Source: Pseudomonas sp. Irchel 3A7 (GTDB taxonomy: Bacteria > Pseudomonadota > Gammaproteobacteria > Pseudomonadales > Pseudomonadaceae). Taken from it: DNA of 64,000 nucleotides. This document shows positions 15,812-23,920 of this stretch, in pieces. How positions within the stretch are numbered: the first letter of the stretch is position 1; every line of letters starts with the position of its first letter. Both the position numbers and the translations under genes were made by a program. Where the stretch lies: positions 62,001-126,000 of the forward strand of contig NZ_FYED01000016.1 of assembly GCF_900187565.1 (NCBI RefSeq), in the 5' to 3' direction. A model generated the notes under the pieces. It ran no database searches. It was not told the origin of the DNA and was given only the letters and a program-made list of their open reading frames with translations.

Positions 15812-16066
15812 ATGAAATGCCGTGAAGGCTGTGGCGCCTGTTGCATTGCCCCATCCATCAGTTCACCCATTCCCGGTATGCCCAATGGCAAAGCCGCCGG
15901 GGAACGTTGCCTGCAACTGTCTGCCGATAACCTGTGCAACATTTTCGGCCAACCGGAACGTCCTGCGGTGTGTTCGGCATTCGACGCCGACCCCGAGGTG
16001 TGCGGAAGCAGCAGCGAAGAAGCGATCCGGCTGCTTGGCTGGTGGGAGCAAATGACGGCCGCGTGA
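15812..16066 (+). CDS. YkgJ-family cysteine-cluster protein
   Basis: An 84-residue protein beginning MKCREGCGACCIAPSISSP. Cysteines at the N-terminus (CREGCGACC) plus later C residues in GERCLQLS, NLCNIFG, AVCSAF and EVCGSS match the UPF0153/YkgJ zinc- or iron-binding family. Role unknown. ATG 15812 follows GCGAGGAGC. It precedes a perfect 18-bp hairpin and the START-domain gene. Confidence 0.88.
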   Translation: MKCREGCGACCIAPSISSPIPGMPNGKAAGERCLQLSADNLCNIFGQPERPAVCSAFDADPEVCGSSSEEAIRLLGWWEQMTAA

Positions 16067-16075
16067 TGTGTGGGT

Positions 16076-16124
16076 TCGCACCTGCGATCACCTGCAAAAA
16101 ACCTGGAGGTGATCGCAGGTGCGA
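16076..16124. repeat. Perfect 18-bp inverted repeat (hairpin) between YkgJ and START genes
   Basis: TCGCACCTGCGATCACCT at 16076-16093 and its exact reverse complement at 16107-16124, loop of 13 bases. There is no T-run, so it is not a standard terminator. It begins 9 bases after the YkgJ stop. Confidence 0.9.
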
Positions 16125-16162
16125 GCCGAACGAACGGAACTTCAACAATAAGGAATAAAACT

Positions 16163-16768
16163 ATGGGTTCGCTGCATCGTATGGCTGTTCTGTGTGGGTT
16201 GACGGCTGTATTGGCTACCTCGGTCGCCCAGGCTGAAGACTGGAAGGTCGCCAAGAATGAAGACGGCATCAAGGTGTCCCTGAGTGAGGTGGCCGGTTCC
16301 GATTACAAGGCTTACCAGGGCGTCACCCTGATGAAAACCACCGTCGCCATACTGCGTGCATTGCAGGATGACGTGTCGGGCGCCTGTGCCTGGATTCATG
16401 AATGCAAGACCCAGAAGTTGCTCAAGCACGAAGGTGATCAGAGCTGGACCTATACCCAGTTCAATACCCCATGGCCGGTCACCCCGCGTGATTCGGTGCT
16501 GCTTATCACCACCCTCGAAGGCGCCGACGGCAGCCTGACCCGCAAGCTCGAAGGCGTGCCCAAGTATCTGCCTGAAGAAAAAGGTTTCGTGCGGGTTGCC
16601 AAGGTCGATGGCTTCTGGAAGTTCGTTCCGAAGGGCGATCAGGTTGAAGTGACCTATCAGGTGCACACCGAGCCGGGTGGCAGCGTGCCGTCGATGGTGG
16701 CCAACAAGTTTGTGGTGGATGCGCCGTTCAATACCTTGAAAGCGCTCAAGGCTCGGGCTGAGAAGTAA
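16163..16768 (+). CDS. START-domain lipid-binding-like exported protein
   Basis: A 201-residue protein with a signal peptide (LHRMAVLCGLTAVLATSVAQA, cleavage near residue 24) followed by a START (StAR-related lipid-transfer) domain: EDWKVAKNEDGIKVSLSEV, YKAYQGVTLMKTTVAIL, CAWIHECKTQKLL, NTPWPVTPRDSVLL and GFWKFVPKGDQVEVTYQVHT. START folds bind hydrophobic ligands in a deep pocket; the ligand here is unknown. Export to the periplasm is predicted. ATG 16163 follows AAGGAATAAAACT, a good ribosome site. It is followed by a weak hairpin (CCAAAGCGAG at 16801 with CTCGCTTTGG at 16829) and a REP pair. Confidence 0.85.
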   Translation: MGSLHRMAVLCGLTAVLATSVAQAEDWKVAKNEDGIKVSLSEVAGSDYKAYQGVTLMKTTVAILRALQDDVSGACAWIHECKTQKLLKHEGDQSWTYTQFNTPWPVTPRDSVLLITTLEGADGSLTRKLEGVPKYLPEEKGFVRVAKVDGFWKFVPKGDQVEVTYQVHTEPGGSVPSMVANKFVVDAPFNTLKALKARAEK

Positions 16769-16855
16769 GTTTTGATTTGATCGGGGACCTCGATCAAAAG
16801 CCAAAGCGAGCCGGCCTGATAGCCAACCTCGCTTTGGCAGATGTGCTCATTGCCC

Positions 16856-16956
16856 TGTGGGAGCGAGCCTGCTCGCGAAGGACGTCAACGATAACGCGCC
16901 CTGTCTGAGCGAGCGCGGTGTCCGGGCTTTTTTCGCGAGCAGGCTCGCTCCCACAA
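16856..16956. repeat. REP pair, class GCGAGCAGGCTCGC (copy 2)
   Basis: Inverted units CTGTGGGAGCGAGCCTGCTC.. (16856-16881) and its complement (16932-16956) with a 50-base spacer, downstream of the START gene. Confidence 0.9.
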
Positions 16957-17228
16957 GGCAACCGCGGATAGGCACACCATCAAAAGCCCAGGTCGCCACC
17001 CAACCACAGCCTTTAATTTGTTTCCGAATATACGTTGCACAAAATTTTCACAAACACTCCAAGACAATTCGCGCGCGCCGACATGCCGGACACTAATCAA
17101 TGGCAATGCCGCGGTTGATCGTGCACCATTTGCGCACCGCGCAAACCCCGGGGTCGAGTACTGGCCAACAGAGGGCAGGGCGCAGCTGTTTTTTTGAAAC
17201 TTCAACTTCCAATGGGTCCTAATACGAC
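16957..17228. other. AT-richer upstream region of the LtaS-like gene
   Basis: Together with the REP pair this fills the 460-base gap before 17229. It includes AT-rich stretches (AATTTGTTTCCGAATATACG, AAAATTTTCACAAACACTCC) that probably hold the promoter, but no clear -35/-10 pair. No gene is seen. Confidence 0.4.
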
Positions 17229-19328
17229 ATGGCAATCCCGGACGCCCTGAGTCAGCAGCGAGCCTCGAGTCGCCTGCTGCAACCGACCGTCAAATCGCAT
17301 CTGGCCTACACGCTGTTGTGCGCTCTGGTCATGATGGTGATGTTTTCAGCACTGCGCCTCGCGCTGCTGGTCTACAACCGTGAAATGATCCTCGATACTC
17401 CAGCCTCGACCTTTATCGAGGCGTTCGCCAACGGCCTGCGTTTCGACCTGCGTCTGGTGGTCTACCTCAGCATTCCGCTGATCCTGGCGCTGTTCAGTGC
17501 CCGGGCCATGGCGGCGCGCGGGTTCTTCCGTCTGTGGCTGACGGTGGCCTCCAGCATCGCGCTGTTCCTGGGCCTGATGGAGATGGACTTCTACCGTGAA
17601 TTCCACCAGCGCCTCAACGGTCTGGTCTTCCAGTATGTGAAGGAAGACCCGAAAACCGTGATGAGCATGCTCTGGTACGGTTTTCCGGTGGTTCGCTACC
17701 TGTTGGCCTGGGCCGTAGGCACCTGGATCCTCAGCCTGGCGTTCAAGGGCGCCGACCGCGCCACCCGTCCCCGTGGTCCGTTCAGTGGCGGCAGCATCAG
17801 CACACGCCAGGTCGCGCCCTGGTACGCACGTATCACGGTGTTCGTGGTTTGCCTGCTGATCTGCGTGGTCGCGGCCCGTGGCACCTTGCGCCAGGGCCCG
17901 CCGATGCGTTGGGGGGACGTCTACACCACCGACTCCAACTTCGCCAACCAACTGGGCCTCAACGGTACGCTGTCCCTTGTGGAGGCGGCGAAGAGCCGGG
18001 TCTCCGAAGACCGCGACAACATCTGGAAAGCCAGGTTGCCACAACCGATGGCACAGCAGACCGTGCGCGACATGCTGGTGATGAAGGACGACAAACTGGT
18101 GGATGGCGAGACCGCCGCGGTGCGTCGCGACTACCTGCCACCGGCCGACAAGACCTTGCCGATCAAGAACGTTGTCGTGATCCTGATGGAAAGCATGGCC
18201 GGTCACTCGGTGGGCGCACTGGGCGCACCGGGCAACATCACGCCCTACCTCGACAAGCTGTCGCAGGAAGGCCTGCTGTTCGACCGCTTCTTCTCCAACG
18301 GTACCCACACCCACCAGGGCATGTTCGCCACCATGGCGTGCTTCCCGAACCTGCCGGGTTTCGAATACCTGATGCAGACGCCGGAAGGCAGCCACAAGTT
18401 GTCTGGCCTGCCGCAGTTGCTCAGCGCCCGTGACTACGACGATGTATACGTCTACAACGGCGACTTCGCCTGGGATAACCAGTCGGGTTTCTTCAGCAAC
18501 CAGGGCATGACCAACTTCATCGGGCGTAACGACTTCGTCAATCCGGTGTTCTCCGACCCGACCTGGGGCGTGTCCGACCAGGACATGTTCGACCGTGGCC
18601 TGGAAGAACTGAAGGCCCGCGACGGCAAGGACAAAAAACCGTTCTATGCCTTGCTGCAAACCCTGTCCAACCACACCCCATACGCCTTGCCGACACCATT
18701 GCCGGTCGAGCGTGTAACCGATCGCGGCAGTCTGAACGAACATTTGACCGCCATGCGCTACGCGGATTGGGCGCTGGGTCAGTTCTTCGAGAAGGCTCGC
18801 AAGGAGCCGTACTTCAAGGAAACCCTGTTTGTCGTTGTCGGCGACCACGGTTTCGGCAACGAGCGTCAGATCACCGAAATGGACCTGGGCCGTTTCAATG
18901 TGCCGATGCTGATGATCGCACCGGGCATCCAGGAAAAGTTCGGCAAGCTTGACCACACGGTCGGCACGCAAGTCGACATCGTGCCGACCATCATGGGCCG
19001 GATCGGTGGGGAAGTGCGCCATCAGTGCTGGGGGCGCGACCTGCTCAACCTGCCTGAGGGCGATACCGGTTTTGGCGTGATCAAGCCATCGGGCAGCGAG
19101 CAGACCACGGCCATCGTGACGGTTGACCAGATTCTGGTGCTGCCAAGGGACAAGGACATGGCGCCGAAGATGTATCGCTACGAACTGGGCGCCAAGCCGC
19201 ACGCCGAAGTCGTACCGGATGCACCGGGCACCGCCGAGATGAAAACCAGACTGGAAGCGTTCCTGCAGACGGCGACCAAAAGCCTGATCGATAATACCGC
19301 CGGTGTCATCGATGGCAAGCCGGACTGA
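17229..19328 (+). CDS. LtaS/OpgB-type membrane sulfatase-fold phosphotransferase
   Basis: A 699-residue protein of the LTA synthase family. The N-terminal third has about five membrane helices (for example LLCALVMMVMFSALRLALLV and FRLWLTVASSIALFLGLMEM, then ITVFVVCLLICVVAA near residue 205). The rest is a periplasmic alkaline-phosphatase/sulfatase fold: VVVILMESMAGHSVGALG gives the metal-binding Glu, the nucleophilic Thr is expected in SNGTHTHQGMFATMACFP, and FVVVGDHGFGNE supplies the Asp-His pair. Relatives transfer phosphoglycerol or phosphoethanolamine to envelope glycans or lipids; the substrate here is unknown. Transcribed alone, ended by the terminator at 19400. Confidence 0.88.
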   Translation: MAIPDALSQQRASSRLLQPTVKSHLAYTLLCALVMMVMFSALRLALLVYNREMILDTPASTFIEAFANGLRFDLRLVVYLSIPLILALFSARAMAARGFFRLWLTVASSIALFLGLMEMDFYREFHQRLNGLVFQYVKEDPKTVMSMLWYGFPVVRYLLAWAVGTWILSLAFKGADRATRPRGPFSGGSISTRQVAPWYARITVFVVCLLICVVAARGTLRQGPPMRWGDVYTTDSNFANQLGLNGTLSLVEAAKSRVSEDRDNIWKARLPQPMAQQTVRDMLVMKDDKLVDGETAAVRRDYLPPADKTLPIKNVVVILMESMAGHSVGALGAPGNITPYLDKLSQEGLLFDRFFSNGTHTHQGMFATMACFPNLPGFEYLMQTPEGSHKLSGLPQLLSARDYDDVYVYNGDFAWDNQSGFFSNQGMTNFIGRNDFVNPVFSDPTWGVSDQDMFDRGLEELKARDGKDKKPFYALLQTLSNHTPYALPTPLPVERVTDRGSLNEHLTAMRYADWALGQFFEKARKEPYFKETLFVVVGDHGFGNERQITEMDLGRFNVPMLMIAPGIQEKFGKLDHTVGTQVDIVPTIMGRIGGEVRHQCWGRDLLNLPEGDTGFGVIKPSGSEQTTAIVTVDQILVLPRDKDMAPKMYRYELGAKPHAEVVPDAPGTAEMKTRLEAFLQTATKSLIDNTAGVIDGKPD

Positions 19329-19399
19329 GACAGGCCCCTCGGGGGCTGTTACCGATCAGTCAAGCCTCTGCGCCTGACCGTCAAAAGCAGTAAAACTGA

Positions 19400-19432
19400 A
19401 TCCGATGCCTGTCCGGGCATCGGATTTTTTTA
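19400..19432 (+). terminator. Terminator after the LtaS-like gene
   Basis: ATCCGATGCC-TGTCC-GGGCATCGGAT followed by TTTTTT. Confidence 0.92.
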
Positions 19433-19799
19433 TGCCTTTGAGGGACGTGGTGTTTGGCAAATCAAGGCTTGTACCTGTCAACTTTGACAGTAGACAGCCC
19501 TGGGGGATGGGCGTTTTATACAGGTGCTTGCGCCGCCTGAGCCGACGTTTGCAACAGCGACGTTGATAGCGGGCAGTGTGGCAAGGATGAGTGTCGATCT
19601 GTTCCTGTCTCTATGGCTTTCGGGCCATGTCTTGGTCATGCAGTGGAACCGCGTTGGAAGACATTCCAATAGAAACATCGGAGTTGGCATTGGCTCTTTC
19701 TGGCCGGCCACTTCGGTTCAGGTGGTTCACCGCGGGACGCTGAATCAGCAGATTTGTCCGACGGGTTGAAACACTTGGCTGACGAGTGAGGCTTGCTTC
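19433..19799. promoter_or_regulatory. Upstream region of the DUF1592-type gene with a palindromic site
   Basis: 367 bases without a credible gene; a short frame at about 19524-19769 lacks a ribosome site and family resemblance. A perfect palindrome CTGTCAA-CT-TTGACAG lies at 19475-19490. The GAGTGAGG ribosome site is just before 19800. Confidence 0.45.
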
Positions 19800-22700
19800 A
19801 TGACTAAGTCTGTCGGTGTGAATCGTTTGCTGTGGCTCGTGGGGCTGGTGGCGCTCGCCGCTGTGATCGCTCTGGTGATGTTCGCCAGAACTTCAGAGCC
19901 AACGCCCTCACCTCAGTCCTGTACCGCGCCCGATTATGAAAAGGGCGCGCTCTATGAGCAGGGGCAACAGGTTCAGCATGCCGGCCAGCAGTTTGAATGC
20001 TGGAAAGATGAAGAGGCACCACTTGGCGTCGGCAGTTGGCAGTGGTGCAAGCTGCCGGTCTATGAGCCATTGGTTGCCGGCGGTCCGTGGAAGGATGCAT
20101 GGAAAGAACTCGGTGAATGCGACGGCTTCGAAGGCAATCGCCTGACCTTGAGTTTTGCCACCCTCAGCGGCAAGGCACGCCTGAAACCGGCGGTGCCCGG
20201 TGTTGCGCGTGCCGATCAGATAGTCACCGGTACCTTGCGCTGCAAGGCCGAGGAGATTGCGATCAGCGCGACGGCCAACGAAACGATCCACCTCGATAAT
20301 CTGAAAGCTTGCGACTACCAACTGGTGATGAACAGCGCTGATGGCTACATCCCGCTGAACACCCCGCGCATTGTCTCGTTCAAGGAGGCGCAGGGAGAAG
20401 AGCAAGCGGTGACGGTGAAGTATCGGCCGCCGGTGGACGTGAACAAGCTCAGTGGTTTGCCGGGGGTAAAAATCGAGCTGTTTGCCCAGGGACTTATCCA
20501 GCCCCGGCAGATGGCCATGGGCAAGAACGTGTTGTATGTCGGTTCCAGCGCGATCCCATCATACGTCTATGACGGAAAAATCGCCGACATGATCTACGCG
20601 TTGCCACTGGATGGAGCGGGCAAGCCGACGGGGATTTACGTGATCGCCAGCGGTCTGGAAGAACCCCATGGCGTGGCGTATCGCGATGGCGATCTGTATT
20701 ACTCGACCACCGGTGGTTTGTATGTCTTGCGTGACGCGGATGACAATTACAAGGACCCGAAACCCGAGCGGGTTTTCAACTTTCCGGCAGATGACAAGGT
20801 GTTTCCCTTGCCCCCCTTGGCGTCGGGTTCGAACACTCGCATCTGGCACCAGAAACACCCCTTGTATTTCAATCCGCTCGATCCGTCGGACAAGGGGCTT
20901 TATACGGCGGTCGGTATTCCCTGCAACCTGTGCATGATCCCCGCCGACAAGCGTTACGGGACGATCTTGCGTTACTCCCTGGAAACCGGCGAGTCCGAGA
21001 TTCTGGCCAAGGGCGTACGCAATTCAGTGGGTTTCGACTGGAATCCCAGCGACGGCAAAATATGGTTCAGCGACAACAATCGCCAGGGCTTCCCCAATCC
21101 TGATGAAGTCAACGTAATCAGTGGTCGCGGGGTGCATTTCGGTGTGCCTTACCTGTTTGGCAAGAGCATCCCTGGTTTCACCCCTGAGGAATACCAGAAT
21201 CCGGGTGTGATCCAGCCACCGCTGGTGCCTGGCGCCATTGTTTCTGACAAGCCGCTTGATCAAATCAATCCGGTTGATTATGTAGCAGCCGCTTTTGAAT
21301 CGGGGACCAACACTGCACCGCTCGGTGTCAAGTTCTGGAGCGGTTATCCGACCACCCCCGGTACCCAGCGTTTGCTGGTCGCGATGCACGGTGCGGGCTC
21401 CACCGTCCGCCCGGGCATGGATATCCAGATGCTGACCATTCAGGGTTCACGAGTGGTCAACCAGATCCCGCTGATCAATGACTTTGTGCAGGATCCGAAT
21501 AATTTTGATGTCTATTGCCTGGACAACTCGTGCATAGGCCGCCCCGTCGAGTTTCTTCAATTGGCCGATGGCAATCTGCTGATCAGTGACGACGTCGCAG
21601 GGGCAATTTATCGCGTGCGGTATGACGCGACGGGGCTGCCGCCGACTCAATTGACGATACGCCCGATGCTTCCACCACCCGGCCTGGAAAACAAGATGAT
21701 CAGCGGTTACCTGATTGCCCCCGATGGCAATAGCCGGCTTGTGCAGGTTTCATGGTTCCCGGGAGACACTGCGGCGGCGCTGGTTCTCAATGGGCTTGCG
21801 TACGGCGATTATAAGTTGCGACTCAATGATGTGGAAAACTACATTCCCGTGGTGCGCAACACCTCCGTCACGCTATCGGAAACCAGTCAGAAACAGACCA
21901 TCAACCTGAGTTACCGCGAGCGGCCGGTCAAACTTGAGGTCGAGGTGACGATCAAGGCCCCCCCAAAACCTGCTTCGGTCTCCGATCCTCAATGGCGCAT
22001 CAGCCTGGTCAACGCGGCGAAGAGTAACGCTGAACCAAAGGTCATATCCGTTCCGTGGGGCGGCAGTACCCTGCAGAAATTTGACTATGGCAACTACACG
22101 GTCATCTACCCGTTTTACTCAAAAGAGAAACCTGTACCGGAGCTGGAGCGGGTGGTGATTGATGAGTCCAGCGAGGACCGGCAGCTTCCAGCCATGGCCT
22201 ACCAACATGTCGAGAACCTCGGCGAGTCGGTCCTGGCGGGCGCCTGTACAAAATGTCACTCGGTCGAGTATTTCGACAGTGCGAGCAAGGCCTTGCTCTG
22301 GAGCGTGGCGGGGCGGGACGCGCTGGTCAGTCACATCCAGACCATGCCGGTATCAGGGCATTGCGATTTAACCTGTGCGACCCAGATCAGCGATCATTTG
22401 TTCGACAAGGTCTGGAAACCTTACCTGGATCAGGGCGAGTCCTATGGCGCACGGCAATTGCGATTGCTGACGCCGAGTGAATACACCGCCAGCGTCAGAG
22501 ACATCCTGGGTGTGGACATCAATCCCGATAAGCTGCCGGCCGACAAATCCGAAAAAGACTTCAAATACCCGGGTGAAGCGGATTTGGGCGTTCTACAGGC
22601 AGAGGACGTCAAAGCATTGTACGACGTGGCCTTGTCGGTGGCCGAAGAGGTTCCACCAGCACGGTTTAAGGCACTGGCCATCTCCCGGGCCGGGACCGAT

Positions 22701-23918
22701 CTGGTGACCTCCCTGGGCTATCAGCTGTTCCGTCGACCCGTGACTGACGCGGAGCGTTTGCGTTACCAGACACTGCTCGACGAGGAGGGGGCGCCCGCCC
22801 TGATTACTGCGTTCTTGATGTCGCCGCATTTTCTCTATCGCTCGGAGCTGGGGAACCCGACAGCATTGGCAAGTAACGTTTACGAGTTAACGCCGTTCGA
22901 GCGAGCGACCGCGCTCGCTTACGGTCTCCAGGGTACGACGCCGGATGCTGAACTGATGGCCAAGGCGCAACGCAACGAATTGCAGACCTCGCAACAGATC
23001 TCCGCGGAGATTGAGCGAATGATGCAAACGGACCGCGGCATCGAGCAGTTCAATCGCTTTATCAGTTATTACGTCAAAACCATTCGCGGTGTTCAGGAAA
23101 AACCGGGACTCACCAAGCCAATGATTGAGCTCATGGCGCGGGAGCAGTATCTGCTGAGTAAAGACATGATGCTGGGTTCAGGCACCCTGAGTAAGTTGTT
23201 CAATCCCGGTTACACCTATTTGAATCAAACGCTGGCTGCGCACTATGGCATCAGCGGTGTGACGGGCAGCACGATGCAAAAGGTCGCGGTGGACGAAAAA
23301 CGCGGAGGGCTGTTGCACCTGGGGCAGACTCAGGCGGCCACGTCGGACTTCGAGGCCACCTCACTGGTCAAGCGCGGGATCATGATTCGCGAGCAGATGT
23401 TCTGCCGTGAGTTCGGCGCCCCGGTGGAGCCCGGTCCTGAAACTCCTCCTTATCCGGCTCGGCCCTATACCACCCGTGAGCGCTGGGATTTGATCAACGG
23501 TGAGCAAGCGTCGGGCGGGCGCTGCTGGCAATGTCACCAATTCATGAATGACACCGGCGCCTCGATGGAACACTACGACGCGGCCGGTCGTTATCGTACC
23601 CAGGAAAAAGCCTACAACTATGAGCAATATCCACAGATGTTGCCGATCAAGGCCTCCGGTCCCTTCTTGAGTTCGACGGGCACCGAGCACATCAATGACG
23701 TTCGCGGTATCGCCAACATTATTCCACGGCATCCCGCATCCCAGTTCTGCATGGCCGAGAGTTATTTCCGGTTCGTGTTCGGCAACAAATCGGATGCATC
23801 GACCTCGGGTACCGTGAAGACGATTGCCGATGGCTTGAAAACCTCAGGCTCACTGACAGAGATGCTGCGAACCCTGGGGACTTCCAACGCGTTCATTTAC
23901 AAGACCGAGAGGCATTGA
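19800..23918 (+). CDS. Anchored multidomain oxidoreductase: PQQ sugar-dehydrogenase-like propeller + haem c motif + DUF1587/1592/1595/1588/1585
   Basis: A 1372-residue protein. A single N-terminal membrane anchor (LLWLVGLVALAAVIALVMFA) is followed by a Trp/Cys segment resembling a type-5/12 carbohydrate-binding module (KGALYEQGQQVQHAGQQFEC, WQWC). Residues about 220-620 look like a PQQ-dependent sugar/sorbosone dehydrogenase propeller: IPCNLCMIPADKRYGTILRY, KGVRNSVGFDWNPSDG, PVEFLQLADGNLLISDDVAG. A first CxxCH (C816-H820) marks a c-type haem. Then come LTPSEYTASVRDILGVDI (DUF1587), FRRPVTDAERLRYQ (DUF1595), FLMSPHFLYRSELG (DUF1592), GGLLHLGQTQAATSD (DUF1588) and a second CxxCH (C1242-H1246) leading into the DUF1585-like end. 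It reads as a periplasmic redox enzyme; substrate unknown. It partners the DUF1552 gene that follows. Confidence 0.8.
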   Translation: MTKSVGVNRLLWLVGLVALAAVIALVMFARTSEPTPSPQSCTAPDYEKGALYEQGQQVQHAGQQFECWKDEEAPLGVGSWQWCKLPVYEPLVAGGPWKDAWKELGECDGFEGNRLTLSFATLSGKARLKPAVPGVARADQIVTGTLRCKAEEIAISATANETIHLDNLKACDYQLVMNSADGYIPLNTPRIVSFKEAQGEEQAVTVKYRPPVDVNKLSGLPGVKIELFAQGLIQPRQMAMGKNVLYVGSSAIPSYVYDGKIADMIYALPLDGAGKPTGIYVIASGLEEPHGVAYRDGDLYYSTTGGLYVLRDADDNYKDPKPERVFNFPADDKVFPLPPLASGSNTRIWHQKHPLYFNPLDPSDKGLYTAVGIPCNLCMIPADKRYGTILRYSLETGESEILAKGVRNSVGFDWNPSDGKIWFSDNNRQGFPNPDEVNVISGRGVHFGVPYLFGKSIPGFTPEEYQNPGVIQPPLVPGAIVSDKPLDQINPVDYVAAAFESGTNTAPLGVKFWSGYPTTPGTQRLLVAMHGAGSTVRPGMDIQMLTIQGSRVVNQIPLINDFVQDPNNFDVYCLDNSCIGRPVEFLQLADGNLLISDDVAGAIYRVRYDATGLPPTQLTIRPMLPPPGLENKMISGYLIAPDGNSRLVQVSWFPGDTAAALVLNGLAYGDYKLRLNDVENYIPVVRNTSVTLSETSQKQTINLSYRERPVKLEVEVTIKAPPKPASVSDPQWRISLVNAAKSNAEPKVISVPWGGSTLQKFDYGNYTVIYPFYSKEKPVPELERVVIDESSEDRQLPAMAYQHVENLGESVLAGACTKCHSVEYFDSASKALLWSVAGRDALVSHIQTMPVSGHCDLTCATQISDHLFDKVWKPYLDQGESYGARQLRLLTPSEYTASVRDILGVDINPDKLPADKSEKDFKYPGEADLGVLQAEDVKALYDVALSVAEEVPPARFKALAISRAGTDLVTSLGYQLFRRPVTDAERLRYQTLLDEEGAPALITAFLMSPHFLYRSELGNPTALASNVYELTPFERATALAYGLQGTTPDAELMAKAQRNELQTSQQISAEIERMMQTDRGIEQFNRFISYYVKTIRGVQEKPGLTKPMIELMAREQYLLSKDMMLGSGTLSKLFNPGYTYLNQTLAAHYGISGVTGSTMQKVAVDEKRGGLLHLGQTQAATSDFEATSLVKRGIMIREQMFCREFGAPVEPGPETPPYPARPYTTRERWDLINGEQASGGRCWQCHQFMNDTGASMEHYDAAGRYRTQEKAYNYEQYPQMLPIKASGPFLSSTGTEHINDVRGIANIIPRHPASQFCMAESYFRFVFGNKSDASTSGTVKTIADGLKTSGSLTEMLRTLGTSNAFIYKTERH

Positions 23919-23920
23919 TC

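Noticed and set aside
17346..19202. 618-codon frame antisense to the LtaS-like gene
   Set aside because: Composition is His/Arg/Gln-rich repetition produced by the opposite strand of a coding gene; the sense frame has clear sulfatase motifs.
19682..19700. Possible sigma54 promoter (TTGGCATTGGCTCTTTC)
   Set aside because: The GG of a -24 element is present but the required GC at -12 spacing is missing.
19524..19769. 81-codon frame upstream of the DUF1592-type gene
   Set aside because: Starts at a GTG without a ribosome site, codon use unlike neighbours, no homologue by eye.
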